A stretch of 64,000 bases of DNA, from the NCBI GenBank assembly GCA_021018995.1, contig CM037598.1, positions 44,322,685 through 44,386,684 on the forward strand, read 5' to 3'. How positions within the stretch are numbered: position 1 is the first letter of the stretch; each line of letters opens with the position of its first letter. The notes under the pieces are model-generated. The model saw only the letters and a program-made list of their open reading frames with translations, was not told the origin of the DNA and did not search any database. Positions 35,000-47,689 of this stretch are shown here, piece by piece. Origin of the DNA: Chloranthus sessilifolius. Taxonomy: Eukaryota; Streptophyta; Magnoliopsida; Chloranthales; Chloranthaceae. A program made the translations under genes and the position numbers.

Positions 35000-36281
35000 G
35001 ATTGAGAGGTCAGCTGGAGGTAGACCGAGAGGTGGTTGTGCTAGAAATACCAGAAGTGGTGAAGGGATTACCACGGATCCGAATAGGATTCCAATTCGTG
35101 AGAGAGGTCCTCCAGAGGAGGAAAATCAAGGAAGAGATGAAAGGGAAAGAATTACATAGGCTATGAAAATGGTGGCCAATGCTATGGCACAACAAACTAA
35201 GTTGATGGCTGAAAATAATGCAAATAGATATACACCCCCACCTACACCTTCAGGATTCATAGGATTCCGAAGGATGCGTCTTCTAAGTTTCTCAGGACAA
35301 GCATATCCAATGGAGGTTGAGAAGTGGCTCAACAAAATAGAGAAAATATTCAGTGTACTTCCATGCACTGAGGATGAAAAGATTTGATGGGTTACTTTTA
35401 AATTAGATGGGGAGGCCGATCAGTGGTGGAAATCGGTATCGAGAACAAAAGAGCCAGTTAATCCGGATGCATTGTGGACTTGAGAAGAATTTGTTAAGGA
35501 ATTCAACAAGGACTATTTTCCCAAGCAAGTGAGGAATAAGATGGAAGTGAAATTTCTTCAGGTGGAACAAGGAAGGATGACTGTGTGGGAATATGGAACG
35601 GAGTGTACAAGGCTTTGAAGGTTTGCTCCAGAGCATGTGGCCTCAAATCTGATGAAGACTAAAAAGTTTCAACGCGGCTTAAGGCCGAATATATGCAATA
35701 GGATTTCTGGGGATGTGATGAGTAAGTCCTTAATAGCTGATGAAGATGTGGATGAGATGTATAAAAGAAGGGACTAGCAGAGTAAAGGAAAAGTAAATCA
35801 AGGGAAGTTTGGTAACTATGAGTCGGTGAATAAAAAGCTAAGAATGTTGGTACCAGCTCCAAGACAATTTAATCAGGCTACTTATTCTAGGCCACCTATC
35901 CCTACACCATTCAGATCTTTTCACCCTTCTGGTCCTGCCACTACCACAGGAGTGTCTGTTGCTCAGAAATTTTTAAGGGCGGCATCATCTATGCCGAGAG
36001 AGACATGTTCTCATTGTGGAAAATCACACAAGATGTCAGAATGTAGGCATCGTATAGGAGCATGTTTCAAGTGTGAAAAGATGAGACATATAATCAGAGA
36101 TTGCCCTGAATTGAGAAAGGAGGGAATGTCATCAGCTGCCACACCTAGGCCTACACGATCCCCGAGGCCTACTGTTCAAGGTCATGCGTATGATGTCAAT
36201 GCCTTGGATAATCAAACATCCAACGACATCATCCAAGGTATAACTCGGTTAAAGTTTTCATTCTCATCTGAGTTTCATTAG
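35000..36281 (+). pseudogene. gag of chromovirus F
   Basis: Readings include MRLLSFSGQAYPMEVEKWLN (capsid start), EFNKDYFPKQVRNKMEVKF, and two cysteine clusters: CSHCGKSHKMSEC and CFKCEKMRHIIRDC. The second is a canonical CX2CX4HX4C knuckle. The order and wording are typical of plant chromovirus gag. Several breaks. Confidence 0.75.
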
Positions 36282-38240
36282 CAATTATCATCCTTGGTAA
36301 TTAAGAATCGATTACAAACTTTGAATGCCCCAACACACACAATGTGAACACTCTAAGTAGAATTTTATGTTTGACACTTAGGTACCCTACTTATGCATCA
36401 ACATGATGACACTTGTAAACACAGAGCATAGGTTTTAATAGACCAGAGTTCGACACACTCCTTTGTGACTTCACAGTTTGTGACAGAGTTGGGAGTTACT
36501 CTAGAGCCGTTGGATTTTATTATGGCTGTGTCAGTTCCTATGGGTAGTTCGGTGAACACGGACATGTTTTACCGATCAATGGTTATTTAGTTGAAGATCG
36601 CAAGACGCTAACAGATCTTACTTTATTAGATATGTAAGGATTCGATGTAATCCTTGGCATGGACTAGCTATCTGCTTACCATCGAAGCATTGATTGCCTA
36701 CAGAAGGTAGTTACTTTCTGTCCTCCAAAATAAAAGTCATTCTGATTTAAAAGTGACAAGGATAACGTTGCACCTTTCATCTCTGCAATACGAGACGAAT
36801 GTATGAAGAGAAATGGGAGCAGTGGCTACCACGCATTTTTTAATGAATAATGGGACAAGAAGAATGATATTACAGTTATCCCAATGGTTTGCGAGGTTTC
36901 GAATGTATTTCCTGAAGAACTACCAGGATTACCACCAGTTCGAGAAGTGGAGTTCCCAACTGATTTAGGTCCAGGCATGGAACCAGTATCTAAAGTACCG
37001 TAGAGGATGGCTCCAGTAAAATTGAAAGAGTTGAAGGATCAACTACAGGAACTCTTGGACAAGGGATTCCCAAGACCAATTGTTTCTCCTTGGAGATCAC
37101 CTATCTTATTTGTTACGAAGAAGGACGGGTCGATGAGGTTGTGCATCGACTATCGTTAGTTGAACAAATTAACAATCAAGAATCAATATCCACTTTCAAA
37201 AATCGATGATCTTTTTTACCAATGCAGGGGCAAGGTTCTTTTCCAAGATCGACTTGAGATTTGGCTACCATCAATTGAAAGTTAAGGTCGGAGACCTTCA
37301 GAAGATGATATGAAGAACCAGATAGATATGGGCATTATGAGTTTTTAGTGATACCTTTCGGCTTAACTAATGTGCCAGCATCTTTCATGGACCTCATGAA
37401 TAGGGTGTTCAAACCACATCTTGATACATGTGTGGTAGTATTCGTAGATGACATTCTTATCTACTCAAAGACAAAGGAAGAGCATGAACAACATCTACAG
37501 ATTGCCTTACAAATATTACGAGAACACCAACTATACCCAAAGCTTAGCAAGTGTGAGTTTTGGTTAGAACAAGTGAGCTTTTTAGGACATGTTGTCTCTG
37601 AAGCTTTTGTCAAGGTAGATCAAGCTAAGATAAAGGCCGTGGTATAGTGGGAACAGCTGAAGACGATCACAAAAGTAATAAGTTTACTAGTTTTGGTTGG
37701 CTACTACAGACGATTTGTAGAAGGATTTTCTAAACTCTCAGGTTCGCTTACACAACATACAAGGAAGAATGCTAAGCTTGAATGGATTGAGTAGTGTGGA
37801 AAAAGTTTCTAAGAACTTAAGAAAAGCCTTACATTTGCACCAGTGCTTGCTATTCCAATCGGCACTGGAGGGTTTGTTGTGTTTAGCGATGCATCACATA
37901 GTGGGTTAGGTTGTCACTTAACCAGAACCTGAAGGTTATTGCTTATGGTTCAAGTCAACACAAGGATCATGGAAAGAATTACCCAACACGACCTTGAACT
38001 AGACGCAATGATTTTTGCATTAAAAATATGGAGACATTATTTATATGGAGAGACCATTGAGATATTCACTAAACATAAGAGCCTCAAGTACCTATTCACT
38101 TAGAAAGATTTGAGTAAGAGGCAGCAAAGATGGATCAAGTTTATCAAGGATTATGATTGCCCTATTTTATATCACTCAGGCAAGGCGAATGTCATTGCGA
38201 ATGCTTTGAGTCGGAAGAGTTCGGCTTAGTTATCATGTAT
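36282..38240 (+). pseudogene. Protease, reverse transcriptase and RNase H of chromovirus F
   Basis: A protease-like segment lies near 36430-36660. RT motifs include [27 protein letters not shown] and [19 protein letters not shown] (catalytic DD near 37450). RNase H sequence with FVVFSDASHSGLG-like and ALSRKSS-like stretches runs to about 38220. The wording ([14 protein letters not shown]) places it with Tekay/Del chromoviruses. Many breaks. Confidence 0.8.
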
Positions 38241-39042
38241 TATTATGGGAATCCTCGATGGAAATTTTGGAAGATATTTTGCTATACGACACTAAGATCG
38301 AGGTACAAGATTCAGGAGCCCTAGTGGTAAACATCATTATTCAATCGATGATCTACGATGGAATCTATGAGCTTCAGATGAAAGATGGAAGTGATGAAAA
38401 TCAGACAAGGTGTAACTGAAGGCACTGTATCAGATTTCTCCATCAAGGAGGATGGATCATTGTTATTTAAAGGACGCCTGTTGAGTATGGATCATTGTTA
38501 TTTAAAGGATGCCTGTTGAGTATAAAATTGCTGTGCTTTTATTTTTATTGTTAAAAATTGTGATATATGGCAGCAAAAATAAATTAGAAAGGGGAGTGAA
38601 ATGGAGTGAAATAGCACAAAACAATAATTTATACACAACCTACAAGATACTGGGTTGTTGTAGAAAGTTTCGATAAGTAAGAGTTTATCCTACGGAGAGT
38701 GATGATCTAAAAACCTAAAGGCGTATAGTAAACTCTAGATATGACTACAGATTTGGCAACTCTAAACCTACACTAGAAAGCAAGGTAAAAAGAGGGTGTT
38801 TAGGTGTCATAATACTAAACTAAACTAAAAACAGGAATAAAACTGCAACAAAAGATAGGGGGTAAAGAAGGATGATGTTTGTGGCAAAATAAAGTGAAAA
38901 TGTGGAGAAGTAGGCAGCTGTGGGAAAATCTTCACTACAACTCAGATCAAGAACTTGATATGTCGCATTCCTTCACTTGGCTACAAGCACATGTGTAAGG
39001 TAGAAGAATCCAGCATAACCCGGAGATTTGAACTAATCTTAG

Positions 39043-39080
39043 GGTTATATTCTATCCACTTAAATGGTATAGAATATCCC
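39043..39080 (-). repeat. Conserved LTR hairpin in E
   Basis: In minus-sense RNA the arms are AUAUUCUAU and AUAGAAUAU, nine perfect pairs. Several of these replace different pairs seen in A and K, which is compensatory change. D is inserted a few bases to the right. Confidence 0.7.
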
Positions 39081-39086
39081 AGAGAC

Positions 39087-41476
39087 TGTTGGCTGTTTTC
39101 TGAGTGTGTGCTTACTTTATTGGTTGGTGGTGAAAGTCATTTAAAAATCAAAGAAAGAGTAAAACAGGGGATGGAATCAGCACAACTAAGAAATCCTAGA
39201 CCTGCAAGATACAGGGTCCATTGTAGCAAGTTTTGATAAGTAAGAGTTTGTCCCACAGGGAAAGGTGATCTACAACTCCAAAGGATCCATCTCTAGTTGT
39301 CCCTCAAGATCTGGCTACAGATTTGGCAGTCCTAAAAGGAGGGGAGTTTAAGGTCACTTATTCTAAGTTTTCTAATGTCTAAACTATAGAAAGGGTTGAG
39401 AGGATGGATGGAGTGTGGGAAATAAATATAAAAGGGTGAGAAGTATGTTATTGAGCCCAGATCAGAAGAGTTTTGTAGCTCAGATTCAGATCTGATGTTA
39501 TAGAAGTCCTGTCCAGTGGCTACATTATCACCAATGAGGAGAAAGGATCCAACCCATCACTCTACCATGATTCCACCCTTAAGGCTATAACCTATCCACT
39601 CAAATGGTCACAGATTATCCCATAGGGGAACCACCATCCAGGGATGGGTTCAAACACAACCAGTAAATCATTGCAGGCACTATTTCATCCAGGCTACCAG
39701 CTCAAGAATCCATAGGGAACCTCAACCTCTAATGCTCTATATGTGGGGCTAAGGCTGTATAGGACCATGATAGCCCAGACACATAGAACCACCAAGAGAT
39801 TGAGTACAACCTTTGATCTAGCTGTCGATTGCTTGAGTGAGGATACAATGGTCTAGTCACCAGCTTACAATCTCAATAACCAAATCAGATCCAACATCTG
39901 ATGGCGGATCTATACAAATATAGGGGAGTCTGCCTCAGCGCAATCTCCCACCAGGCTTCTACAAGCTTAGGAGTAAAGAAGAATAATCCATCTTGGATCG
40001 GTGGATTAGAATCACCCTAAGGATATAATCTATCCACTTAAATGGTCACAGACTATCCCAGAGGTTATCCTCTTCACGGAGCCCAAGACAAAACAAGAAT
40101 ATCGCTGCTACCACCATGGTCATAAGGCTACCAGCTCAAGCTCCCATGGGGATTTCAGATCTAGTGGGTCCTGTGGTGGGGCTAAGGCTGTATAGGACCA
40201 TGATAGCCCAGACACACAAGTCACTTGGATCTGAGTGACCCTTAGAATCAGTCCTCCATTGCTTTGAAACACAGCCAAAGTAATGGGGGATCACAAGGCA
40301 GCAGCCTTGCACAGAGCATCTCACATTCAAACACAAATCCCACAAAATACTGATCCTATTACAGAACTTCCATTAATCTAGTTCAAAATACACACAAAGA
40401 CATAGCCAGCAAGTGCTGGACAATGGAGAGAAGGAAAAGGAAAAGAAAGCTACTTACAACTATAAAAAGAAAAACTAAACGATCTCAGATCAGGTTTCAC
40501 ATAAATGAGATGGGTTCCTAGCTATTCTAATATGTAGAAAGAAAAGAAATTCTTAACTCTAAACCCAAGCTAAGTGTGGGTATTTATAGCAGTGGTGTGG
40601 TGGTGCAATAGGGTTAGGAAATCCTAATTTTAACGATGCCACATGGCCAAATAGTGATCCTTCGATGCCTTGGGGCACGTGCACGAAGATTTGAGTGTGG
40701 GAGTGCATGCCCTAATCGCTGGAAATTCCCAGAAAGTCCTCTGCTGAAGAGATGGAAAATTGAGGTTCAGAGCTTCGCTAGGTAGCCATTATTTCCCAGA
40801 CTTGTCGCGTGGTAGCTTTTGTTCTTCGCTAGGATAATTTGAAATTGAAGCTTCCGCCATCGCAAGGTTATCTTGGTTTGCTCTTTAGGCAGTCGCGAGG
40901 TTGAGTGGATATCAGAGCCTCAGATGTCGCGGGGTTGGAGCTTAAGCAGTCGCGAGGTTGATCTTCACGAGGATAGATTTGAATAGCGGGGAACTTTGTG
41001 AGCACTTATCTTCACTGGGCTTCGCGAGGCTTTGATGAGTTCTGAACTATGCGCGGTTCCATGTCTTTACTGATCTTCGCGAGGGTGGCTTTGCCTTCGC
41101 AAGGACGCTTTCTTCTTGGATTGCGTGAGAACTGCGCGAGGAGTTCTCTTCTGATAGTTGCATCCCGCGGCGACTACGTGACAGCTGCGTAAGGAGTCTT
41201 CTGAAGCTCTCCAGTCAATCATCTGTGCGATAAGTTGTTGTAGAGTCTTGGGAAGCTCAGCTAGACTGCGGGTGGCTCATTATCAGGTCTGGATTCAGAC
41301 TTCATCCTTCTGAGGGACTTCTGGTGCCAAAACAGGCTTTTTAGCAGGATTCCTGGCCTTATTTCACTGCTGGGTACTACTTACATAAAACACTTAACAA
41401 GGACTTATTAGGTGGCTGTGGGTCTAATCAAAGGTTAAGTTAAGGGGTGAAAAGTGGTACTTTTCAGGTCTTAACA
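39087..41476 (-). repeat. 3' LTR of element D
   Basis: 2390 bases, TGTTGGCTG...CTTAACA. Terminal palindrome at 41466-41448, CGCGAG-rich U3, TATA box at 40589-40581, hairpins at 39583-39621 and 40021-40059. Confidence 0.9.
39583..40059 (-). repeat. Two copies of the conserved LTR hairpin in the D 3' LTR
   Basis: Copies at 39583-39621 (arms AUAAUCUGU and AUAGGUUAU) and 40021-40059 (AUAGUCUGU and AUAGAUUAU). Both are fully paired if G-U is counted. Confidence 0.65.
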
Positions 41477-41491
41477 CACCCCCAAACCTAA
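41477..41491 (-). other. 3' polypurine tract of element D
   Basis: Minus TTAGGTTTGGGGGTG abuts the 3' LTR, identical to the tract of A. Confidence 0.75.
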
Positions 41492-43302
41492 TCTTTGCTA
41501 GTCCCCTAGCAAAGCTACATTAAATCTACTATAAAAATTAAATGTCACTTTCGTAGGGAGCACGGGTACATTTAGCATATGTACCAAGCCTTTTTAACCC
41601 CTAGGTGATCCCTAGTGGAGGAGTGAAGTCTCCTGAGGGTTTTCAGTGAAGACACCCACAAACTTCTTCAATGAAACAGTTAACAAAAGTGCAATATCAT
41701 CCAATGAGCAATCAGGGGGCAAACTTAGTTTCCTCTTGCATCATTAAGCATAAAAGAAATTTGATTCATTGGTTGCACAGTAACTTTAAACAACATAAAC
41801 TCTTCATGATTGCACAGCATTTCCACTTAGTTTACAATCACAAAAAACTGCACAAGTGTGTGCCAGCACTGAGCTTATCCTTAGGTCAAAAATTAGGTTA
41901 AGGTCATACATAATGCATTCAAGTTCAAACCCAAAAACTTTGCAGGGCATACTCTCATAAGGGTTTTGTTGAGGGGTTCATTCTCTCACAGGCTCAAGAG
42001 CAGTTACATCCCCCAAATGGTTTTGTAAGCATGAGCATAGGCAGAGTTCTTAAGTGCTGACATCATTGACAGTTTCTCACCGTAGATTAGATAACTCTTT
42101 ATCTTTACATGACAGCTCACTCAACTTTTGGATCAGAAGTGCTTTTAATTGGGCTATAATGTGGCTTATGGAATGGGGTTGAAAGAATGGAGGGTTGAGA
42201 AGGGGGTTCAAAATTGAGAAATTAGTAGGTGACAGGGGTGATTCATGACTTCACCTTCTTGAATTTAGCTCCTTTCATCTTCTTTAAGATTTTCATATTT
42301 GAAGTGATCAGTTTCTCTTCTTGATTTTGATTTTCCAATGAAAGTTCCTCTCGACTCCTCCCTTACTTCTCTTCATTGTTAATTTTTTTTCCTTCTGTGG
42401 AATTTTCTGATATTTTTTTTTTTTAATTTTTGTTTTTACTTTTCAGAAATGCCACTATGCTCCCAATTGTCATACTGCCAGATTGAGGTATTTCTTTTCC
42501 ATTCATCTACTGTTGATCATAGCTAGTCCATCTTCAACTTTTTCTCCTTTACCTTCTGAATTCTCAGAGTGAGGGTATGCTGAAGCAGGTTCATAGGTTC
42601 AGGTACAAGTTCTCAGCTATATTTTGAAGAAATTTAGGATTTAAAGCTCAAAGGGGGTATGGACAAGGGCAGTCACTTAAGGGTTGGTCTTATTAGGCTC
42701 AAACTGTCCAAGAGAAGGCCTTGATCCTTTCCTCAGTCTCATGAGTACTGTCAGCTGTTTCAACTTGGAGTTACCTAACTTCTAGTGAGCACAGTGACTC
42801 AGTCAGTCTTTAGAACTAGAAGGGATTGCCTTGGTTACTCCTCAAAAGATGGAAATTTTTTTATTTTTTTTATAGGCCCAATTCTCACTGGTTATGGTCT
42901 TCCTTTGAACTTTTAAGTATGTCCTCACCTTTTTCTCTCTCTACTGATTCACTGATTGCTGAAACAAGTGAGTTTCCTTGGTGATATTATCATGGAAATG
43001 TGGAGTGTTTGAAGTTTATGATGTCAAAAGTTTGCAAAAATTTTAAACTTCTTATTTTCATGATTCTTAAGTGAACTGAGGTCCATTTTCATATTGCTCA
43101 GATGAGTCTGCTGCACTTATGTTAGCTATTCCATTGGCAGAGTTTGCCTGGCACACCCCCAAACCTATGAGGAGCAGTGTCCTCACTGGTTCAAAGGTGT
43201 TTGTGCAGCAGAGTTATTACAGCATAAAAGACCAGAACAAGGACAAAGGAAGCAAGAATAGAAAACTGTAAACCATATCAGAAAAAGAAAATTTCATTAA
43301 GA
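41492..43302 (-). other. 3' noncoding region of element D
   Basis: Closely similar to 11369-13302 of A. It contains the three-way-junction block (41584-41648) and the internal polypurine-like box (43150-43189). Confidence 0.7.
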
Positions 43303-43345
43303 TTAAAAGAAAAGTACAAAAATGGAAGGAGAAAGGAGAGGGGGA

Positions 43346-43609
43346 TCAGGGGTGAGGGGGTTGAGAAGGTGGGGGAGGGGATGGAGTGGAGGGGGCAGGG
43401 GATGGAGTGGAGGGGGCAGGGGATGGCTCAGTTTTTTGCTTCTTCTTCTGCGGCTGAAGCTTATCCTCCTCCTCCTTAGCAAGGATTTGCAGAACCTTCT
43501 CATATTCATCCCAGAGGGGTTGGAGGGGATCCGGCTCTTTAGGTGGCGGTGGGTCCAACCACATTGGGTAAAACTTGTTAGGCAGCTCATTTGGCTTGTC
43601 CTCTGCCAT
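43346..43609 (-). CDS. Short ORF at the ORF3 position of element D
   Basis: An 87-residue open frame starting MAEDKPNELPNKFYPMWLD, with PPPP, an acidic/Lys-rich middle (AKEEEDKLQPQKKKQKT) and a Pro/Ser repeat (PAPSTPS twice). The 'plant transposon protein' domain present in A, B and K is not recognisable. The upstream in-frame extension to 43900 runs through leader sequence, so the Met at 43609 is preferred. It sits 75 bases after a TATA-like site. Function is unknown; it may be a remnant or a distinct small product. Confidence 0.45.
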   Translation of the reverse strand: MAEDKPNELPNKFYPMWLDPPPPKEPDPLQPLWDEYEKVLQILAKEEEDKLQPQKKKQKTEPSPAPSTPSPAPSTPSPPPPSQPPHP

Positions 43610-44213
43610 GATTAGGATTAGGGAAGGACTGCTAGTGGTGAGAGGAGATAGGATGCGATGAAGATGAACAGGGCCTCCCTGCGTATTTAAAGGCGAGGAT
43701 GGTGGAAGATGAAACGGTTGAATAACATCCAAGTCGCTGCAATTAATTGAGAGTGAGTTGGGAAACGTCAAGTCCCAGCAGTCAGCGTGGGAAATGACAA
43801 CTGCATTAGACTCACGCAGCTGGGTAGGGGGATCACGAGATATCAGAATCGCGCGATTATGGGAGTTAGAGCTGGAAGTGCGCGAGAGATTCTGCAGCAT
43901 TGAAACTCACGACAGCGAAAGAAATGGTCTATGCGAATTGCACGAATCTTCCCAAATCACAATTTGGAATGCGCGAGGGCCTAGTGCCAAACTGGGGCAC
44001 TATAGGTAGTGCAGCCTACTCATAAAAAATATTCACATAATATGCATTCACATTCGAGAATCAGCAATTCATAGAAGAAGAAGAATAAATCATGCCAATT
44101 CCACACCAACTCTATCAAGCTTAACAATATCAAACTCCACATGACCCCTAAAATTTCTTAGAACTGAAGGTAGAAACAAAAGTAGTATAGTACAACATGG
44201 ACACAACTATGGG
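43610..44213 (-). promoter_or_regulatory. Leader between pol and short ORF of element D
   Basis: Minus-sense motifs of the GCGCGAG/CGCGATT/CGTGAG type cluster at about 43990-43790, as in U3 of the same LTR. A TATA-like TTTAAATA follows at 43693-43684, then the ORF start at 43609. Confidence 0.45.
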
Positions 44214-47200
44214 TCAGGTAGATGTAGGGGTCTCATGAAAATGAATAGTGCTCATAGGATCAGCAGGTTGTTCAATGCAAGGCAGAAGCCTCTGACCATT
44301 CACTTTGAAGGTCCACCCAGATTTGGGATCCTTGACTTCTACAACACCAGATGGGGAAACATTCAAGACAATATAAGGACCTTCCCATATGGATTTCAAT
44401 TTGCCAGGAAAGAATTTGAGTTTCGAGTTGAATAACCAAACCTTATCACCTGGTTCGAGGCTTTTTCTTAGCAAGCCCTTGTCAAAGAAAGCTTTAGCCC
44501 GTTCCTTGTAGATCCTGGCATTGGTGTAAGCATCCATCCTCAGCTCATCCAATTCTGATTGTTGTAATGACCTGTGATGACCAGCAGAAGTTAGGTCCAT
44601 GTTCAAATTCTTAATGGCCCAATAGGCCCTGTGTTCTAACTCTACTGGGTGATGGCAGGCCTTGCCATAGACCAGTCTGAAAGGGGACATTCAGATGGGA
44701 GTCTTATAGGCAGTCCTATAGGCCCACAGTGCATCATTCAGTTTCTCAGCCCAATCTTTCCTGTCAGTCCTAACTGTTTTCTCAAGGATGTGCTTGATCA
44801 CCCTATTGGAAATTTCAACTTGCCCACTTGTTTGTGGGTGGTAGGGAGTAGCAATCCTATGGGTCACAGAATATTTCTTGAGCATGCTCTCGAAATTCCT
44901 GTTGCAGAAATGGCTACCCCCATCACTGATAATAGCTCTAGGGGTTTCAAATCTTGAGAAAATGTTGTGTTTTACAAATTTGAGGACCACCTGGTTATCA
45001 TTGGTTCTTGTGGCAATGGCTTCTACCCATTTGGAAACATAGTCCACTGCCACTAAGATGAAATGGCAACCATTAGAGGGAGGAAAGGGGCCCATGAAGT
45101 CTATTCCCCATTCATCAAATAGTTCTACAACAAGGATGGGCTGTAAAGGCATTGAATTTCTTTTGGACAACCCTCCTAACTTCTGACATCTCACATATGC
45201 CTTGCAGTGTGTGTATGCATCCTTGAATAGGGATGGCCAGTAAAAACCACACTGCAAGACCTTGTCAGCTGTTTTTCTCCCACTAAAGTGGCCTCCACAG
45301 GCATTTTCATGGCACATGGCCAGAATACTAGGGATCACTTTCGGGAACACATCTTCAGATGATCTGGTCGGCACAGTACTTATATAGGCAAGGTTCCTCC
45401 CAGAAAAAATACTTGACCCTTGAGAAGAACAGGTCTTTATCCATTTTGGTCCAGTAGGGAGGAATCTTTCCTATAACTAGATAATTGACAATGTGTGCAA
45501 ACCAAGGGACTAAGGATTGGATGGCAAATAATTGCTCATCAGGGAAGGCATCATTTGTAGGGACATCCAGGCATTTCTCGAAGATAATTCTGGACAAGTG
45601 GTCAGCCACCACATTTTCCACACCCTTTTTGTCCTTGATTTCGATGTCAAACTTTAATCAGCCTAGGCTTAGCATCTCTCTTGGACAGTAGGTACTTCAA
45701 TGCCGAATGATCAGTGAAGATTATAGTTTTAGATCCTAGTAGGTAGGCTCTAAATTTGTCAACAGCGTAAACCACTGCTAGAAGCTCTTTCTCAGTTGTG
45801 GTATAGTTCAGTTGAGCTTCAGCAAGTGATTTGCTAATATAAGCAATGACCACAGGCAGTTTATCTTTTCTTTGGCCCAAAATAACACCTATTGCCAAGT
45901 CTGATGCATCAGACATCAGCTCAAAAGGTAGGGTATAGTTTGGTGTTTGGAGTATAGGAGCAGAGGTGAGGCAAATTTTCAAAGATTCAAAAGCCTTAAG
46001 ACAGTCAGCAGAAAAGTCAAAGGGCACATCCTGGCAGAGCAGGTGGCACAATGGCTTAGCAATTTTGATGAAGTCCTTAATGAACCTCCTATAAAATCCT
46101 GCATGCCCTAGGAAAGATCTGATTTGCTTGACTGTTTTTGGAGGGGGCAAATTGGCAATGAGGTCCACTTTGGCCTTGTCTACCTCAAGCCCTTCTTTAG
46201 AGGCTACATGGCCCAACACAATGCCTTGTGTTACCATGCAGTGGCTCTTTTCCCAGCTTAAAACCAAATTGGTTTCCTCACATCTTTGCAAAACTAGGCT
46301 GAGGTGTTGTAGACACTGGCCAAAGCTGTCCCCATAGACAGAAAAATCATCCATAAAAATCTCTAAAAACTTGTCAATCATATCAGAAAATATGGCATAC
46401 ATACACCTCTGAAAAGTGGTCATGCATTACAAAGTCCAAAAGGCATCCTTCTGTAAGCAAAGGTGCCAAAAGGACAGGTAAAGGTGGTTTTCTCTTGGTC
46501 TTGAGGATGCACAGGGATTTGGTTGTACCCTGAGTACCCATCAAGAAAACAGTAAAAAGCTTTTCCAGCCAATTTGTCCAAAATTTGATCAATGAAGGGA
46601 AGTGGGAAATGGTCCTTTCTGGTTTCAGAGTTGAGCTTCCTATAATCAATGCACACTCTCCAGCCAGTGGTTGCCCTGGCTGGCCTCAACTCACCAGTTT
46701 TAGTCTTAATCACTGTTATGCCAGATTTCTTGGGCACCACCTGGATAGGTGCCGCCCAATGAGAATCAGAGATGGGGTAAATCACCCTTGCTTCTAGCAA
46801 TTTAATGATTTCCTTAAGGACCACTTCCTGCATGTGAGGGTTTAACTTCCTCTGCATTTCCTTGGAGGGTAGTGCTCCCTCCTCAAGATGGATCCTATGC
46901 ATGCAGATTGATCCCCCATCTGGGCTCTCTTCCCCCACCATATCCCAAATTTTAACTAAATTCCTGACAATGTTGCCCCACTCCAGCGGAGTGGTCAATT
47001 CCTCTTCTACAATTTCTTCTAGTACATCCACTGCAAAGCTCTCCTCATTGTCCATCTGAGGGTACTTTGCACTGTTGTACACATTTAGCTCAACTTTCAT
47101 ATGTCCAAAAGTTACCTCCATTACTCCAGACCTGCATTGGATGCATGCATTGGCAGTGGCCAAGAAAGGCCTACCTAATATAACAGGTATGGGATTTGGG

Positions 47201-47673
47201 CTATTGCTGCACCCCATGTCCAAAACTAAGAAGTCAGCAGGGTAGAAAAACTTATCCACTCCCACCAAGACATCCTCAACCATTCCCAGAGGTTTCCTCT
47301 CAGATCTATCAGCCATCATTAGCACAATGGGGGTAGCTTTCAGCTCCCCCAAACCTAGTTGCAGATATACACTGTATGGCAATAGGTTAACACTGGCTCC
47401 AAGGTCTAAAAGGGCTTTTCCAATTGTATGGTCTCCAATTACACAGGGAATAGTGGGTATCCCTGGATCTTGCAACTTCTCAGGCATTGATATGTTAAGT
47501 ACAGAATTCACTGTATCAGTTGCAAAGACCTTTTTGGACACATGGCCTCTAGCCTTTCTCTTTTGGGTGCAGAGGTCTTTCAAGAACTTTGCATAGGCTA
47601 GGACTTGTTTAATTGCCTCAAGCAGGGGTAAATTGATTTTCACCTGCCTGAAGGTCTCCATCATTTCCACCAT
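44214..47673 (-). pseudogene. pol of element D: protease, RT, RNase H, integrase
   Basis: Protease: ALLDLGASVNLLPYSVYLQL and IPVILGRPFLATANA. RT: VCIDYRKLNSETRKDHFPLP, YNQIPVHPQDQEKTTFTCPF and the catalytic MDDFSVYG (near 46350). RNase H: LMSDASDLAIGVILGQR and TEKELLAVVYAVDKFR. Integrase: a zinc-binding HHCC stretch around [16 protein letters not shown] and YVRCQKLG, catalytic-core segments [21 protein letters not shown] and [14 protein letters not shown], and [27 protein letters not shown] and [13 protein letters not shown] are hallmarks of Athila. This is the only Athila pol in the window. About four breaks. Confidence 0.9.
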
Positions 47674-47689
47674 CTAGGCGTTCCCTTTA

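Noticed and set aside
44235-47596. Plus-strand open frames across the D pol region
   Set aside because: Shadows of the minus-strand pol sequence with no conserved motif of their own.
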